Positions 16,574 through 27,201 of a stretch of DNA of 64,000 bases are shown one piece after another (position 1 is the first letter of the stretch; each line of letters starts with the position of its first letter). The stretch lies in the NCBI GenBank assembly GCA_019425015.1, contig JAHYYJ010000006.1, positions 82,189-146,188 on the forward strand, in the 5' to 3' direction. The position numbers and the translations under genes were made by a program. The notes under the pieces were generated by a model. It did no database searches. It worked only from the letters and a program-made list of their open reading frames with translations, and was not told the DNA's origin. Origin of the DNA: Collinsella sp. (GTDB lineage: Bacteria; Actinomycetota; Coriobacteriia; Coriobacteriales; Coriobacteriaceae).

Positions 16574-16597
16574 ATTCCCCCCAGCCAGGTGCCAAAC

Positions 16598-16654
16598 GTC
16601 TCGATCTGTAACAGTTAGACGTTCTCCAGGCCCCTAAACGTTACAGATTTAGAC
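16598..16654. repeat. Palindromic repeat family A, copy 7
   Basis: GTCTCGATCTGTAAC (16598-16612) with GTTACAGATTTAGAC (16640-16654); one mismatch and one G-T pair. Confidence 0.85.
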
Positions 16655-16677
16655 AAACCAGCGGCGCCCAAGCATTC

Positions 16678-16734
16678 GTCTCGATCTGTAACAGGTAGAC
16701 CGGTGTTTTGCCCCCAAACGTTACAGATCGAGAC
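16678..16734. repeat. Palindromic repeat family A, copy 8
   Basis: GTCTCGATCTGTAAC (16678-16692) with a perfect inverse at 16720-16734. Confidence 0.9.
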
Positions 16735-16774
16735 AAAAAGGCAAAAGGCAAGGCAGGCGACAACTACCCATCCC

Positions 16775-17482
16775 CTACTCCCACTCCTGCTCGTAGATGT
16801 TGAGCGACTTTACGTACCGCCCCTGGGCGCCCATGATGTCGCGGACCAGACGCAAGAAGAAGCAGATGCACGAGGTGTCAAAGCCGTCCTGCAGGTCCTC
16901 CGGATGCACCGCACCCGGCCCATCGACCGCCGTATCGCTCAGCCGCGCGATGTCATACAGGTAGAGCTGTCCCGCCGTAAGCCAGACATCGTCGACGCAG
17001 GCGAGGCGCACCGCAATCGCGCCGTCACTCCAGTGCTCCTTCTGCATGATATGCGAATCGTAGACATCAAAGCGATGATCGGTGCGCGTGTCCTTCAGCA
17101 CGACCATGCCGGACGCAGGATTCTTGTCCAAAATGCCAAAGCGCGAGAAATACTGCGTGTCGCGTACCTGCTCGAGCCGCTTGAGCGAGGCAGGCGAAAG
17201 CGATGCCGGCGGCTCGTCAACATATAGCTCGAGCAGCGTTTTGCCATGGCGATAGGGGCGCTCAAACAGCAGCCAATCGGTAAACGCCATGTTGTAGGCC
17301 ATGATTTCGTTTTGCGAAGGCTCGGCGCAATAGCTGAGCCACGGGTCGACAATGATCTCGAACTGTTCGCGCGCCGGCTCCAGGAATTGAAACTTCCGCA
17401 GCATCCAAAAGTGAGCCATGTCGGCAATATCGTTGCCGACGGCTTCAGCCAGCTCTGCTCGGTCAAAAGCGTGGTCAGTCAT
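16775..17482 (-). CDS. Hypothetical protein, 235 residues
   Basis: A clear gene, not recognised. Start ATG 17482 has a perfect ribosome site (GAGGAGG). The product is soluble, acidic and rich in aromatic residues, with no signal peptide or membrane segment; it contains HFWMLRKFQFLEP, AYNMAFTDWLLFERPY and YFSRFGILDKNPASG. These stretches recall small regulatory-type proteins that carry a SEC-C or plasmid-pRiA4b-like fold, but I cannot assign a family. It stands alone; family-A hairpins follow it and a gene-free 350-base gap precedes it. Confidence 0.7.
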   Translation of the reverse strand: MTDHAFDRAELAEAVGNDIADMAHFWMLRKFQFLEPAREQFEIIVDPWLSYCAEPSQNEIMAYNMAFTDWLLFERPYRHGKTLLELYVDEPPASLSPASLKRLEQVRDTQYFSRFGILDKNPASGMVVLKDTRTDHRFDVYDSHIMQKEHWSDGAIAVRLACVDDVWLTAGQLYLYDIARLSDTAVDGPGAVHPEDLQDGFDTSCICFFLRLVRDIMGAQGRYVKSLNIYEQEWE

Positions 17483-17778
17483 GGCATCCTCCTCAAACTG
17501 ATGGACCTCAATTTGAGCTTACGAGGAGGGCGAGCAACCGAGGCAAGCGCGGGCAAAATAGGCCTTCGGCTGCAAACCAGATGCTAACCAAACACTTGAC
17601 GGGGCACTTGACCGAATGAGCGTACCGCAAAGAAACCGCAGGTAGACATAGACAGCCAACCCGCCCTTTTGAGCCAGATGCCCGCAGCCACCACAGAAAC
17701 AACAGGTGACCACAGCCCAAGAAGTCGCCAAATGAACACCCGTACGTCGACAAACGAGTAAATCGCTCGCAAAGAGTG

Positions 17779-17835
17779 CCCCCAACGACTAGACAAAAAA
17801 TGACTAGTCATTGGGGACGTTCTTAAATGACTACT

Positions 17836-17838
<3 letters not shown>
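17779..17838. repeat. Palindromic repeat, family-C related (ACTAGTCATTGGGGAC)
   Basis: CCCCAACGACTAG (17780-17792) pairs with CTAGTCATTGGGG (17804-17816), one mismatch, followed by ACGTTCTTAAATGACTA. The same wording recurs at 60650 and 61728. The rest of the 17483-17835 gap shows no gene or other signal. The element ends at the gltD stop and may act as its 3' hairpin. Confidence 0.7.
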
Positions 17839-19317
<1,479 letters not shown>

Positions 19318-19322
19318 GGCAC

Positions 19323-22300
19323 TTACGCCTCCTTCTTGGTCGAAGCAACAGAGCTGGCAGCCACAGACGCAGCGCCAGCAGCACCGCCCGCAATATCGAA
19401 GCGAGCGACATCCGCGGCGCTCGCGCGACCGGTCACAATGTCAAACGCCAGCTCCTCGGCCTGCGCATGCGTCTTGCCGACGGCCTCGGCGGCGGCGACA
19501 ATCGCCAGCACACGCTCGTACTCGGTCGGAATGACCTTCACAAAGTGCTTGCTCATCGTCTCAAAGCTGTAGAGCAGCTTGATGCCGCGCGGGCTCTGTG
19601 TCGCGTCCACGTGCTCCTGGATGAGCGCACGGACCTGCTCCAGCTCGCCGGCAGTCGGGGCCTTGAGCTCAACGCTCTCGTGGTTCACGCGGGCATCGAG
19701 CGTGCCGTACTGGTCAAAGACATAAGCCACGCCGCCCGTCATGCCAGCAGCGAAGTTCTGTCCGACCTCGCCCAAGATGAGCGCCAGACCGCCCGTCATG
19801 TACTCGCAGCCATGGTTGCCGCAGCCCTCGACCACCACGGTGGCACCGGAGTTGCGTACGCCAAAGCGCTGGCCCGCCAAACCGTTAATGAAGCCGCGGC
19901 CGCTCGTAGCGCCAAAGAACGCAACGTTGCCCACGATGATGTTTTCGTCGAACTTGTAGGTCGCATGCGGGTTGGGGCGCACCGACACCTCGCCACCCGA
20001 AAGGCCCTTGCCAAAGTAATCGTTGGCGTCGCCGCACACGTTGAGCGTAATGCCGCGCGGCAGGAAGGCGCCAAAGCTCTGACCGGCCGAACCATCGCAA
20101 TCGATGGTGATGGAGCCGGCGGGCAAGCCCTCGGGATGCGCCTTGGTCACCGCGTTGCCCAGGATGGTGCCCACGCAACGGTTGACGTTGGCGATATCGG
20201 CGCGGAAGCGAATCGGACGCAGATGTGCGCGGGCGTCGGCCGTGTAGGGCACAAACAGCGTGGAGTCGAGCGTCTTGTCGAGCTCACTGTCGGCAGCCAT
20301 CTGGGGCAGGAAGTGACGCCCGTCGGCGCCCGGAATGTGAGCACCGAACTCGCAGGTCGCGCTTGCCAGCACGGGCGTCAGATCGAGCAGGTTAGCCTTG
20401 CGGTTGCCCGGGACCTCGATCTGGCGCAAGCACTCGGGATGGCCGACCATCTCGTCGACGGTGCGGAAGCCCAGGCTCGCCATGACCTCGCGCAGTTGCT
20501 CGGCAACAAAGAGCATAAAGTGCTCGACGTGCTCGGGCTTGCCGCGGAAGCCGCGACGCAAGCGGCAGTTTTGCGTGGCGATGCCGGCGGGGCAGGTATC
20601 CTGCTGGCAGTCGCGCTGCATGAGGCAGCCCATCGAGATGAGCGGCATGGTCGCAAAGCCAAACTCCTCGGCGCCCAGCAGGCAGGCGACGGCAACATCG
20701 GTGCCGTCCATGAGCTTGCCGTCGGCCTCGAGCACCACGCGTGAGCGCAGGCCGTTTTGCAGCAGCGTCTGCTGGGCCTCGGCAAGGCCAAGCTCCAGCG
20801 GCAGACCCGCATGCCAGATAGAGTCGCGCGCAGCGGCACCCGAGCCGCCATTGTGGCCGCTGATCAAGATCTTGTCGGCAGCACCCTTGGCCACACCGGT
20901 GGCGATGGTGCCGACGCCGGCCTCGCTGACCAGCTTGACCGACACGCGCGCGCCGGGGTTGGCGTTCTTAAGGTCAAAGATCAGCTCTGCCAGGTCCTCG
21001 ATGGAGTAAATATCGTGGTGCGGCGGAGGCGAAATCAGGCCGATGCCGGGCGTGGACTGACGGACCTCGGCGATCCAGGGGTAGACCTTCTTGCCGGGCA
21101 GGTGTCCACCCTCGCCGGGCTTGGCGCCCTGGGCCATCTTGATCTGAATCTCGAAGGCGCTGCACAGGTAGCGGCTCGTCACGCCAAAGCGTGCGCTTGC
21201 CACCTGCTTGATGGCGGAGTTCTTGGAGTCACCGTTGGCCAGCGGGGTCTCGCGACGCGGGTCCTCGCCGCCCTCGCCGGAGTTGGAACGGCCGTGCAGG
21301 CGGTTCATGGCGATGGCCATGCACTCGTGTGCCTCTTTGCTGATGGAGCCATACGACATGGCGCCGGTGTTAAAGCGGCGGACGATGTTGAGTGCGGGCT
21401 CGACCTCGTCGAGTGCCACCGGAGTGCGGCCACTGGCATCAAAGTCGAGCAAGTCGCGCAGGCGCACGGCACGACCAGTGCGGTGCAGGCGAGCGCTGTA
21501 CTCCTTAAAGGTGTCGTAGCTGTCCTCGCGGCAGGCAGTCTGCAGCAAGTAGACAACCTGCGGATCGATGAGGTGATCCTCGCCGCCGAGCGGGCGCCAC
21601 TTGGTCAGACCCAGCGTGGGCAGCTGATCGGGAGCCGGGCTCTTAAGGATGGCGAGCGCGGCGTCGTAGCGCTCGTTTTGCTCGCGCTCAACGTCCTCGA
21701 CACCCATACCGCCCACACGGCTCACCGTGCCGGCGAAGTACGCGTTGACGAACTCCGGAGTAAAGCCCACGGCCTCGAAGATCTGCGCCGAATGGTAGCT
21801 CTGCACCGTGGAGATGCCCATCTTGGACATGATGGAGACGATGCCGGCGGTCGCAGCCTTGTTGTAGTTGGCGATGCCCTGCTCGGCCGTCACTTCCAGG
21901 TCGCCGCGTGCCGCCAGATCGCGGATGCACGCATGCGCGTTGTACGGATAGATGCCGCTCGCGGAGTAGCCCACCAGTGCCGCAAAGTCGTGCGGGGACA
22001 CGGCGTCGCCGCACTCCACCACGATGTCGGCAAAGGTACGCACGCCGGCGCGGATCAGGTGATTGTGCACGCAGCCCACGGCGAGCAGCGACGGCACGGG
22101 CACCTCGCCCGCAGCGGCACGATCGCTCAACACCACGATGTTTACGCCGTCGCGGACCGCAGCTTCAACGTCCTCTGCAAGCTGCTTGAGCGCAGCCTGC
22201 AGCGCGCCCTCGCCGGCATCGCGGCGGTACACGGCACGGAAGCGGCGGGTCTTAAAGCCCACGCGGTCGATGGCGCAAATGCGGTCGAACTCCTCCTCGC

Positions 22301-24020
22301 TCAGCAGTGGGCGCTCCAAGCGCACCAGTTGACAGGCCGTGCGGGAATCCTCGAGCAGGTTGCCGTGGTTGCCCAGGTAGAGCGTGGTCGAAGTCACCAT
22401 GTGCTCGCGCAGGGCATCGATCGGAGGATTCGTGACCTGGGCGAACAGCTGATAGAAGTAATCAAAGAACGAACGCGTCTTCTTGGACAAGCAGGCCAGA
22501 GGGGCGTCGATGCCCATCGAGGCGAGCGGGGCCTTGCCCTGCCGGGCCATGGGGCGCACGACCTCGTCGACGTCATCCCAGTGATAGCCGAGCTTGGCCA
22601 TGCGCACGGCGGCAGGCACCTCGGCGTCCTCGGCGGGCGCGGGCGCGGCGGGCTTGTCGAGCGCGTCGACCGTCAGCGTCTCCTCGGCGATCCAGTCGCG
22701 GTAGGGCTTTTCCTTGGCATAGCGGGCTCGCAGCTCGTCGTTGTAGATGACGCGCCCGCGGGCAAAGTCGACCTCGAGCATCTGGCCCGGCCCCAGACAG
22801 CCGCTCGTCAGGATGTTCTCGGGGCTCACCTCGATGGTGCCCACCTCGCTTGCCAGCATAAAGCGACCGTCGCGCGTCACGTAGTAACGAGCGGGGCGCA
22901 GGCCGTTGCGGTCGAGGGCGGCGCCCAGCGTGCGACCGTCGGTAAAGGCGATGGCCGCCGGACCATCCCACGGCTCCATGAGCATGGACTGGTAAGCGTC
23001 GTAGGCGCGGCGCTCCTCACTCAGGCTGTCGTTGTGGTCCCACGGCTCGGGCAGCAACATGGACGCGGCACGCGTAAGCGGACGGCCGTTCATGACCAGG
23101 AACTCGAGCACATTGTCCAGAATCGCGGAGTCGGAGCCCTCGCGGTTGATGATAGGCATCACGCGCTCAAGATCGTGCTGCAGCACGGGGCTGTACAGGT
23201 TGGGCTCGCGGGCGCGGATCCAGTTGACGTTGCCCTTGAGGGTGTTGATCTCGCCGTTATGGATGATAAAGCGGTTGGGGTGCGCGCGCTCCCAGCTGGG
23301 CGTGGTGTTGGTGGAGTAGCGCGAGTGGACGAGCGCCACGGCCGTCTTGACGGCGGCGTCGTTGAGGTCGATGAAGAAGCGGCGCATCTGCGTAGCGACC
23401 AGCATGCCCTTGTACACGATGGTGCGCGAGCTCATAGAGCACACGTAGAAGATCTTGTCGCGCAGGGCAAACTCGGTGTCGGCCTTCTTTTCGATGGTGC
23501 GACGGCACACGTACAGGCGACGCTCAAAGGTATCGCCGGCGGGCGTGTCGTCCGGACGGCCCAGGAAGGCCTGCAAGATGGTGGGCATGCAGGCGCGCGC
23601 CGTCTCGCCCAGGTCGTGCGGGTCGACCGGCACCTCGCGCCAAAAGAGCAGCGGCACGCCGGCCTCGGCGCAGCCCTCCTCGAACACGCGACGGGCATCC
23701 TCTACGCCCTTGTCGTCCTGCGGGAAGAACAGCATTGCCACGCCATAGTCGCCCTCTGCCGGCAGAATCTGGCCGCACTTTTGGGCCTCTTTACGAAAAA
23801 AGTGATGCGGAACCTGGAACAGGATGCCAGCGCCGTCGCCGGTATTCTTCTCGAGTCCCGTGCCGCCGCGGTGCTCCAAGTTGACCAGAATGGACAGCGC
23901 ATCGTCCAGAATCTGGTGATGGCGCTCACCGTTGATATCGGCAAGCGCGCCGATGCCACAAGCATCGTGGTCGAATTCGGGGCGATAAAGGCCCTGCTGC
24001 TGAGCGGAATCTGCCTGCAT
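19323..24020 (-). CDS. gltB: Glutamate synthase large subunit
   Basis: 1565 residues, the full length expected. The amidotransferase domain starts after a 19-residue propeptide with the catalytic cysteine in HDACGIG. The FMN/synthase barrel contains GEGGEDPRRE, GAKPGEGGHLPG and SGHNGGSGAAARDS, the 3Fe-4S cysteines lie in CLMQRDCQQDTCPAGIATQ, and the C-terminal beta-helix has repeated G-x-x-G-x-x motifs (GNVAFFGATSGRGF). Together with GltD it assimilates ammonia captured in glutamine. Start ATG 24020 with GGGGAGG. Confidence 0.96.
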   Translation of the reverse strand: MQADSAQQQGLYRPEFDHDACGIGALADINGERHHQILDDALSILVNLEHRGGTGLEKNTGDGAGILFQVPHHFFRKEAQKCGQILPAEGDYGVAMLFFPQDDKGVEDARRVFEEGCAEAGVPLLFWREVPVDPHDLGETARACMPTILQAFLGRPDDTPAGDTFERRLYVCRRTIEKKADTEFALRDKIFYVCSMSSRTIVYKGMLVATQMRRFFIDLNDAAVKTAVALVHSRYSTNTTPSWERAHPNRFIIHNGEINTLKGNVNWIRAREPNLYSPVLQHDLERVMPIINREGSDSAILDNVLEFLVMNGRPLTRAASMLLPEPWDHNDSLSEERRAYDAYQSMLMEPWDGPAAIAFTDGRTLGAALDRNGLRPARYYVTRDGRFMLASEVGTIEVSPENILTSGCLGPGQMLEVDFARGRVIYNDELRARYAKEKPYRDWIAEETLTVDALDKPAAPAPAEDAEVPAAVRMAKLGYHWDDVDEVVRPMARQGKAPLASMGIDAPLACLSKKTRSFFDYFYQLFAQVTNPPIDALREHMVTSTTLYLGNHGNLLEDSRTACQLVRLERPLLSEEEFDRICAIDRVGFKTRRFRAVYRRDAGEGALQAALKQLAEDVEAAVRDGVNIVVLSDRAAAGEVPVPSLLAVGCVHNHLIRAGVRTFADIVVECGDAVSPHDFAALVGYSASGIYPYNAHACIRDLAARGDLEVTAEQGIANYNKAATAGIVSIMSKMGISTVQSYHSAQIFEAVGFTPEFVNAYFAGTVSRVGGMGVEDVEREQNERYDAALAILKSPAPDQLPTLGLTKWRPLGGEDHLIDPQVVYLLQTACREDSYDTFKEYSARLHRTGRAVRLRDLLDFDASGRTPVALDEVEPALNIVRRFNTGAMSYGSISKEAHECMAIAMNRLHGRSNSGEGGEDPRRETPLANGDSKNSAIKQVASARFGVTSRYLCSAFEIQIKMAQGAKPGEGGHLPGKKVYPWIAEVRQSTPGIGLISPPPHHDIYSIEDLAELIFDLKNANPGARVSVKLVSEAGVGTIATGVAKGAADKILISGHNGGSGAAARDSIWHAGLPLELGLAEAQQTLLQNGLRSRVVLEADGKLMDGTDVAVACLLGAEEFGFATMPLISMGCLMQRDCQQDTCPAGIATQNCRLRRGFRGKPEHVEHFMLFVAEQLREVMASLGFRTVDEMVGHPECLRQIEVPGNRKANLLDLTPVLASATCEFGAHIPGADGRHFLPQMAADSELDKTLDSTLFVPYTADARAHLRPIRFRADIANVNRCVGTILGNAVTKAHPEGLPAGSITIDCDGSAGQSFGAFLPRGITLNVCGDANDYFGKGLSGGEVSVRPNPHATYKFDENIIVGNVAFFGATSGRGFINGLAGQRFGVRNSGATVVVEGCGNHGCEYMTGGLALILGEVGQNFAAGMTGGVAYVFDQYGTLDARVNHESVELKAPTAGELEQVRALIQEHVDATQSPRGIKLLYSFETMSKHFVKVIPTEYERVLAIVAAAEAVGKTHAQAEELAFDIVTGRASAADVARFDIAGGAAGAASVAASSVASTKKEA

Positions 24021-24200
24021 CGCGATCCTCCCCTAGATATTTAGACAGTCAGTTGAATAGGCATACTAGGAGCATCGGGGTATCGCTGTGTTTCTCACCC
24101 GTTTCGAAACAATCGCGTAACGCACGCCGGCCATCAACGTCTTGCCATCAAACGTGTACGTCAGTCCCCAAGTTCGGCTTGTAAGCTCACCGCTTCAAAC

Positions 24201-24257
24201 ATCTCAATCTGTAACAGGAGGAGCCGATTTTGGCCCCTAGATGTTACGGATTGAGAT
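24201..24257. repeat. Palindromic repeat family A, copy 9
   Basis: ATCTCAATCTGTAACA (24201-24216) with TGTTACGGATTGAGAT (24242-24257); one G-T pair. Lies in the divergent gap between gltB and gpmA. Confidence 0.85.
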
Positions 24258-24280
24258 TTTCTGCAGGACGGTTTTGGTTT

Positions 24281-24337
24281 GTCTCGATCTGTAACACGAA
24301 GAGCCGGTTTTGGCGGCAAACTGTTACAAATCGAGAT
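24281..24337. repeat. Palindromic repeat family A, copy 10
   Basis: GTCTCGATCTGTAACA (24281-24296) with TGTTACAAATCGAGAT (24322-24337); one C-A mismatch and a terminal G-T. Confidence 0.85.
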
Positions 24338-24360
24338 TTTCCATAGGACCATTTCTTCCT

Positions 24361-24417
24361 GTCTCAATCTGTAACAGCTAGGCCCAATTTCCATCCCTAG
24401 TTGTTACAGATCGAGAC
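24361..24417. repeat. Palindromic repeat family A, copy 11
   Basis: GTCTCAATCTGTAACA (24361-24376) with TGTTACAGATCGAGAC (24402-24417); one A-C mismatch at the variable position. The remainder of the 24021-24555 gap shows no gene. Confidence 0.85.
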
Positions 24418-24555
24418 ATTTCGGCAGCCCCCTTTCACCATCCTATTCAATTACAACAATTTTGTTAGTCTCGGTTAACTTTTAAGCTTAAAACGGGTAT
24501 CCTTTGCGGCGTCAAGCAAACGGCACGCACACCGTGCCAGATCAAGGAGGCCCCT

Positions 24556-25329
24556 ATGGCGCACCAAGCAGACCAGCAGACGATGCAACTCGTCCTTATC
24601 CGTCACGGAGAGTCCGAGTGGAACAAGCTCAACCTGTTCACCGGCTGGACCGATGTTGAGCTCACCGACACGGGCCGCGAAGAAGCCGCAGCAGGCGGTC
24701 GAGCCCTCAAAGAAGCGGGCTTCGGCTTCGACGTCTGCTACACCTCGCGTCTCAAGCGCGCAATTCACACCCTCGACATCGTGCTCGGCCAAATGGATCG
24801 CGAGTGGTTGCCCGTCATCAAATCCTGGAAGCTCAACGAGCGCCACTACGGAGCGTTGCAGGGTCTCAACAAGGCCGATGCCGCAGCGGAGCACGGCGAC
24901 GAGCAGGTGCTCATCTGGCGCCGCTCCTTCGATGTCTGCCCGCCGGCACTCGAGCCGGACGACGCGCGCGATCCCCACACCCAGGAGCAATACCGTGATG
25001 TCGCGCCCGATCAGCTGCCCTATACCGAGTGCCTCAAGGACACGATCGCCCGCGCCTGGCCTTATTTCGAAGACGAGATTCGCCCCCAGATGCTCGCCGG
25101 CAAGCGCGTACTCATCGCCGCACACGGCAACTCCCTGCGCTCACTCGTCATGAAGCTCGAGCACCTCACGCCCGAGGAGATCCTCAAGGTCAACATCCCC
25201 ACCGGCGTGCCGCTCGTCTACACCTTCGATACCGATTTCAATGTCCTCGACAAGCGCTACATCGGCGACCCGGCGACCATCGCCGCCAAGATCGACGCCG
25301 TGGCCAATCAGGGCAAAGCGCACAAGTAG
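24556..25329 (+). CDS. gpmA: 2,3-bisphosphoglycerate-dependent phosphoglycerate mutase
   Basis: 257 residues. The N-terminal RHGESEWNKLNLFTGW contains the phosphorylated histidine; TSRLKRAIHT, ERHYGALQGLNK and AHGNSLRSLVMKLE complete the active site. It interconverts 3- and 2-phosphoglycerate in glycolysis. ATG 24556 follows AAGGAGG. A short unstructured N-terminus (MAHQADQQT) precedes the domain. Probably monocistronic; the NRAMP gene follows after 75 bases and may be co-transcribed. Confidence 0.96.
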   Translation: MAHQADQQTMQLVLIRHGESEWNKLNLFTGWTDVELTDTGREEAAAGGRALKEAGFGFDVCYTSRLKRAIHTLDIVLGQMDREWLPVIKSWKLNERHYGALQGLNKADAAAEHGDEQVLIWRRSFDVCPPALEPDDARDPHTQEQYRDVAPDQLPYTECLKDTIARAWPYFEDEIRPQMLAGKRVLIAAHGNSLRSLVMKLEHLTPEEILKVNIPTGVPLVYTFDTDFNVLDKRYIGDPATIAAKIDAVANQGKAHK

Positions 25330-25404
25330 CCCCAACCCAAATCCGACGCGTGGCGCCGCACGACCCAGATGCGACGTCACGCCGCCCATACGCAGGAGCG
25401 CACC

Positions 25405-26661
25405 ATGCTCAACCATCTCAAACAACACTTTGGCTCCCGACGCACCGGTGGTCACGGAGGCCTAGACATTGCGCGGCATATCGGCCCCGGGCTGCTCGTG
25501 ACCGTCGGCTTTATCGACCCGGGCAACTGGGCCTCCAATATGGCCGCGGGCTCGCAGTTTGGCTACGCGCTGCTGTGGATCGTCACGCTGTCCACGATTA
25601 TGCTCATCGTGCTGCAGCACAACGCGGCGCACTTGGGCATCGCCACGGGCGCCTGCCTTGCCGAGGCCACGACCCGCTTTCTCCCCCGCATCGTGGGACG
25701 CGCGGTGCTCGGCAGCGCCTATCTCGCGACCATCGCCACCGCCATGGCCGAAGTCCTGGGCGGCGCGATTGCCCTTCAAATGCTCTTTGGGCTGCCCGTG
25801 CGCGCGGGCTGCGTCATCGTGGCGGCAGTATCGATGGCGATGCTCATGACGAGCTCCTACAAGCGCGCCGAGCGATGGATCATCGCCTTCGTCGGCGTGG
25901 TAGGACTCTCGTTTTTGGCCGAGCTTGCGCTGGTCAAGGTCGACTGGCCGCAGGCCGCCGCAAGCTGGATCACGCCCAGTATGCCCACTGGCTCTGCCGC
26001 GATTATCGTGAGTGTCCTGGGTGCGGTCGTTATGCCCCACAACCTTTTTCTGCACTCCGAGGTCATCCAATCCATGCACTTCGAAGGCCAAGGCGAGCAA
26101 GTTATCGAAGAGCGTCTGCGCTACGAGCTCTTCGACACGCTCTTTTCGATGGGCGTGGGCTGGGCAATCAACTCGGCAATGATCATCCTGGCCGCAACGA
26201 CCTTCTTTGCGCACGGCATTGTCGTAGACGACCTCGCCGTCGCAGCGGCCACGCTCTCCCCCATTCTGGGCCCGGCAAGCGCGACCATCTTTGCCGTGGC
26301 GCTACTGTTTGCGGGCCTCTCGAGCAGCGTGACAGCGGGCATGGCGGCGGGAACCATCACTGCGGGCATGTTCGACGAGGAATACGACATCCACGACCGA
26401 CATTCCTCGGTCGGGGTGGCGGCCTGTTTCGCCGGAGCAGTGGCGGCGTGCCTGGTCGTTCCAAATCCCTTTGAAGGTCTCATCTGGAGTCAGGCACTGC
26501 TGTCGCTTCAGCTGCCGATTACGGTCTTTGTGCTCATACGACTCACCAGTTCACGCCGCGTCATGGGCAAATACGCCAATTCGCGCCCGCTCAACACGCT
26601 GCTTGTAGGGATCGGTGCCATCGTGACGATTCTCGATATCGTGTTGTTGACAGGGATGTAA
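25405..26661 (+). CDS. NRAMP-family divalent metal transporter (Mn/Fe)
   Basis: 418 residues with about 11 membrane segments. The metal-binding motifs DPGNW (38-42) in TM1 and MPHNLFLHS (from 210) in TM6 are both present. NRAMP proteins import Mn2+ or Fe2+ with protons. The gene uses ATG 25405 after AGGAGCG. No MntR or Fur site was recognised upstream. A convergent rubredoxin gene lies beyond two family-A hairpins. The specific metal cannot be told from the sequence; MntH-like is the best guess. Confidence 0.9.
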   Translation: MLNHLKQHFGSRRTGGHGGLDIARHIGPGLLVTVGFIDPGNWASNMAAGSQFGYALLWIVTLSTIMLIVLQHNAAHLGIATGACLAEATTRFLPRIVGRAVLGSAYLATIATAMAEVLGGAIALQMLFGLPVRAGCVIVAAVSMAMLMTSSYKRAERWIIAFVGVVGLSFLAELALVKVDWPQAAASWITPSMPTGSAAIIVSVLGAVVMPHNLFLHSEVIQSMHFEGQGEQVIEERLRYELFDTLFSMGVGWAINSAMIILAATTFFAHGIVVDDLAVAAATLSPILGPASATIFAVALLFAGLSSSVTAGMAAGTITAGMFDEEYDIHDRHSSVGVAACFAGAVAACLVVPNPFEGLIWSQALLSLQLPITVFVLIRLTSSRRVMGKYANSRPLNTLLVGIGAIVTILDIVLLTGM

Positions 26662-26688
26662 TGGGGCGGGGCACTTACCCAGTCAAAC

Positions 26689-26745
26689 GTCTCGATCTGT
26701 AACATCTAGACCCGCTTTTAATGTCTAGATGTTACAGATCGAGAT
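26689..26745. repeat. Palindromic repeat family A, copy 12 (extended arms)
   Basis: Arms 26690-26710 and 26724-26744 are perfect inverses over 21 bases, because the inner flanks TCTAGA also pair; only 13 bases remain as loop. Confidence 0.92.
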
Positions 26746-26763
26746 CATTCCGAGGGACAGCTC

Positions 26764-26830
26764 CGTTTGTCTCAATCTGTAACACGTAGACCCCGTTTTC
26801 ACTGCTAGATGTTACAGATTGAGACAAACG
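26764..26830. repeat. Palindromic repeat family A, copy 13 (extended arms)
   Basis: Arms 26764-26784 and 26810-26830 are perfect inverses over 21 bases, here extended outward (CGTTTG/CAAACG) and with the CA/TG version of the variable pair. Confidence 0.92.
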
Positions 26831-26893
26831 GTCGGCCGGACTCACAACAGACAGGATCGGTCAACAGCAACCGTGATCCCTTGGCGACGGAGG

Positions 26894-26927
26894 AAAAGGG
26901 CCCCGGCCGAGAATTCGACCGGGGCCC
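26894..26927 (-). terminator. Intrinsic terminator of rubredoxin gene
   Basis: GGGCCCCGG (26898-26906) pairs with CCGGGGCCC (26919-26927); TTTT follows on the minus strand. Confidence 0.8.
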
Positions 26928-26968
26928 TTGGACAGAGCTATGTTCGGCTTTCGCCGTGTGTCTGCGAG

Positions 26969-27112
26969 CTACTCCTCGACGAGCTCAAACTGATCGGGAC
27001 CGACGCCGCACACCGGGCACACATAATCCTCGGGCAGCTCGGGCGTATCGACCTCAACCTCGTAACCGCAAACGACGCACACGAACTTATACGTCTTCTT
27101 CTCCTCAGCCAT
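26969..27112 (-). CDS. Rubredoxin
   Basis: 47-residue rubredoxin. Two knuckles, CVVCG (C12, C15) and CPVCG (C32, C35), hold one iron. It is a small electron carrier, often part of oxygen or peroxide removal in anaerobes. ATG 27112 follows GAGAGGAG; an in-frame start 39 bases upstream has no ribosome site. The flavin reductase gene directly upstream on the same strand suggests a redox pair. The promoter at 27157-27184 serves this gene alone. Confidence 0.95.
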   Translation of the reverse strand: MAEEKKTYKFVCVVCGYEVEVDTPELPEDYVCPVCGVGPDQFELVEE

Positions 27113-27156
27113 GATGTTCTCCTCTCGAACGCGACTGGTGATGTACTTCATTTATC

Positions 27157-27184
27157 AGTATAGATTCTCAATAATATAATGCAA
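27157..27184 (-). promoter_or_regulatory. Promoter of rubredoxin gene
   Basis: Minus-strand -35 TTGCAT and -10 TATACT, 16 bases apart, about 45 bases before the start codon. The spacer is AT-rich (ATTGAGAATC), loosely like metal- or stress-regulator sites, but no regulator can be named. Confidence 0.6.
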
Positions 27185-27201
27185 GTATTTTTAAAACATT
27201 T

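Noticed and set aside
20757..24044. Long plus-strand reading frame opposite gltB
   Set aside because: Antisense shadow of a clear glutamate synthase gene; high-GC codons leave the opposite frame open.
24021..24200. Riboswitch upstream of gltB
   Set aside because: Only about 180 bases without a clear conserved aptamer; no hairpin matches known glutamine or other riboswitches that I can recognise.
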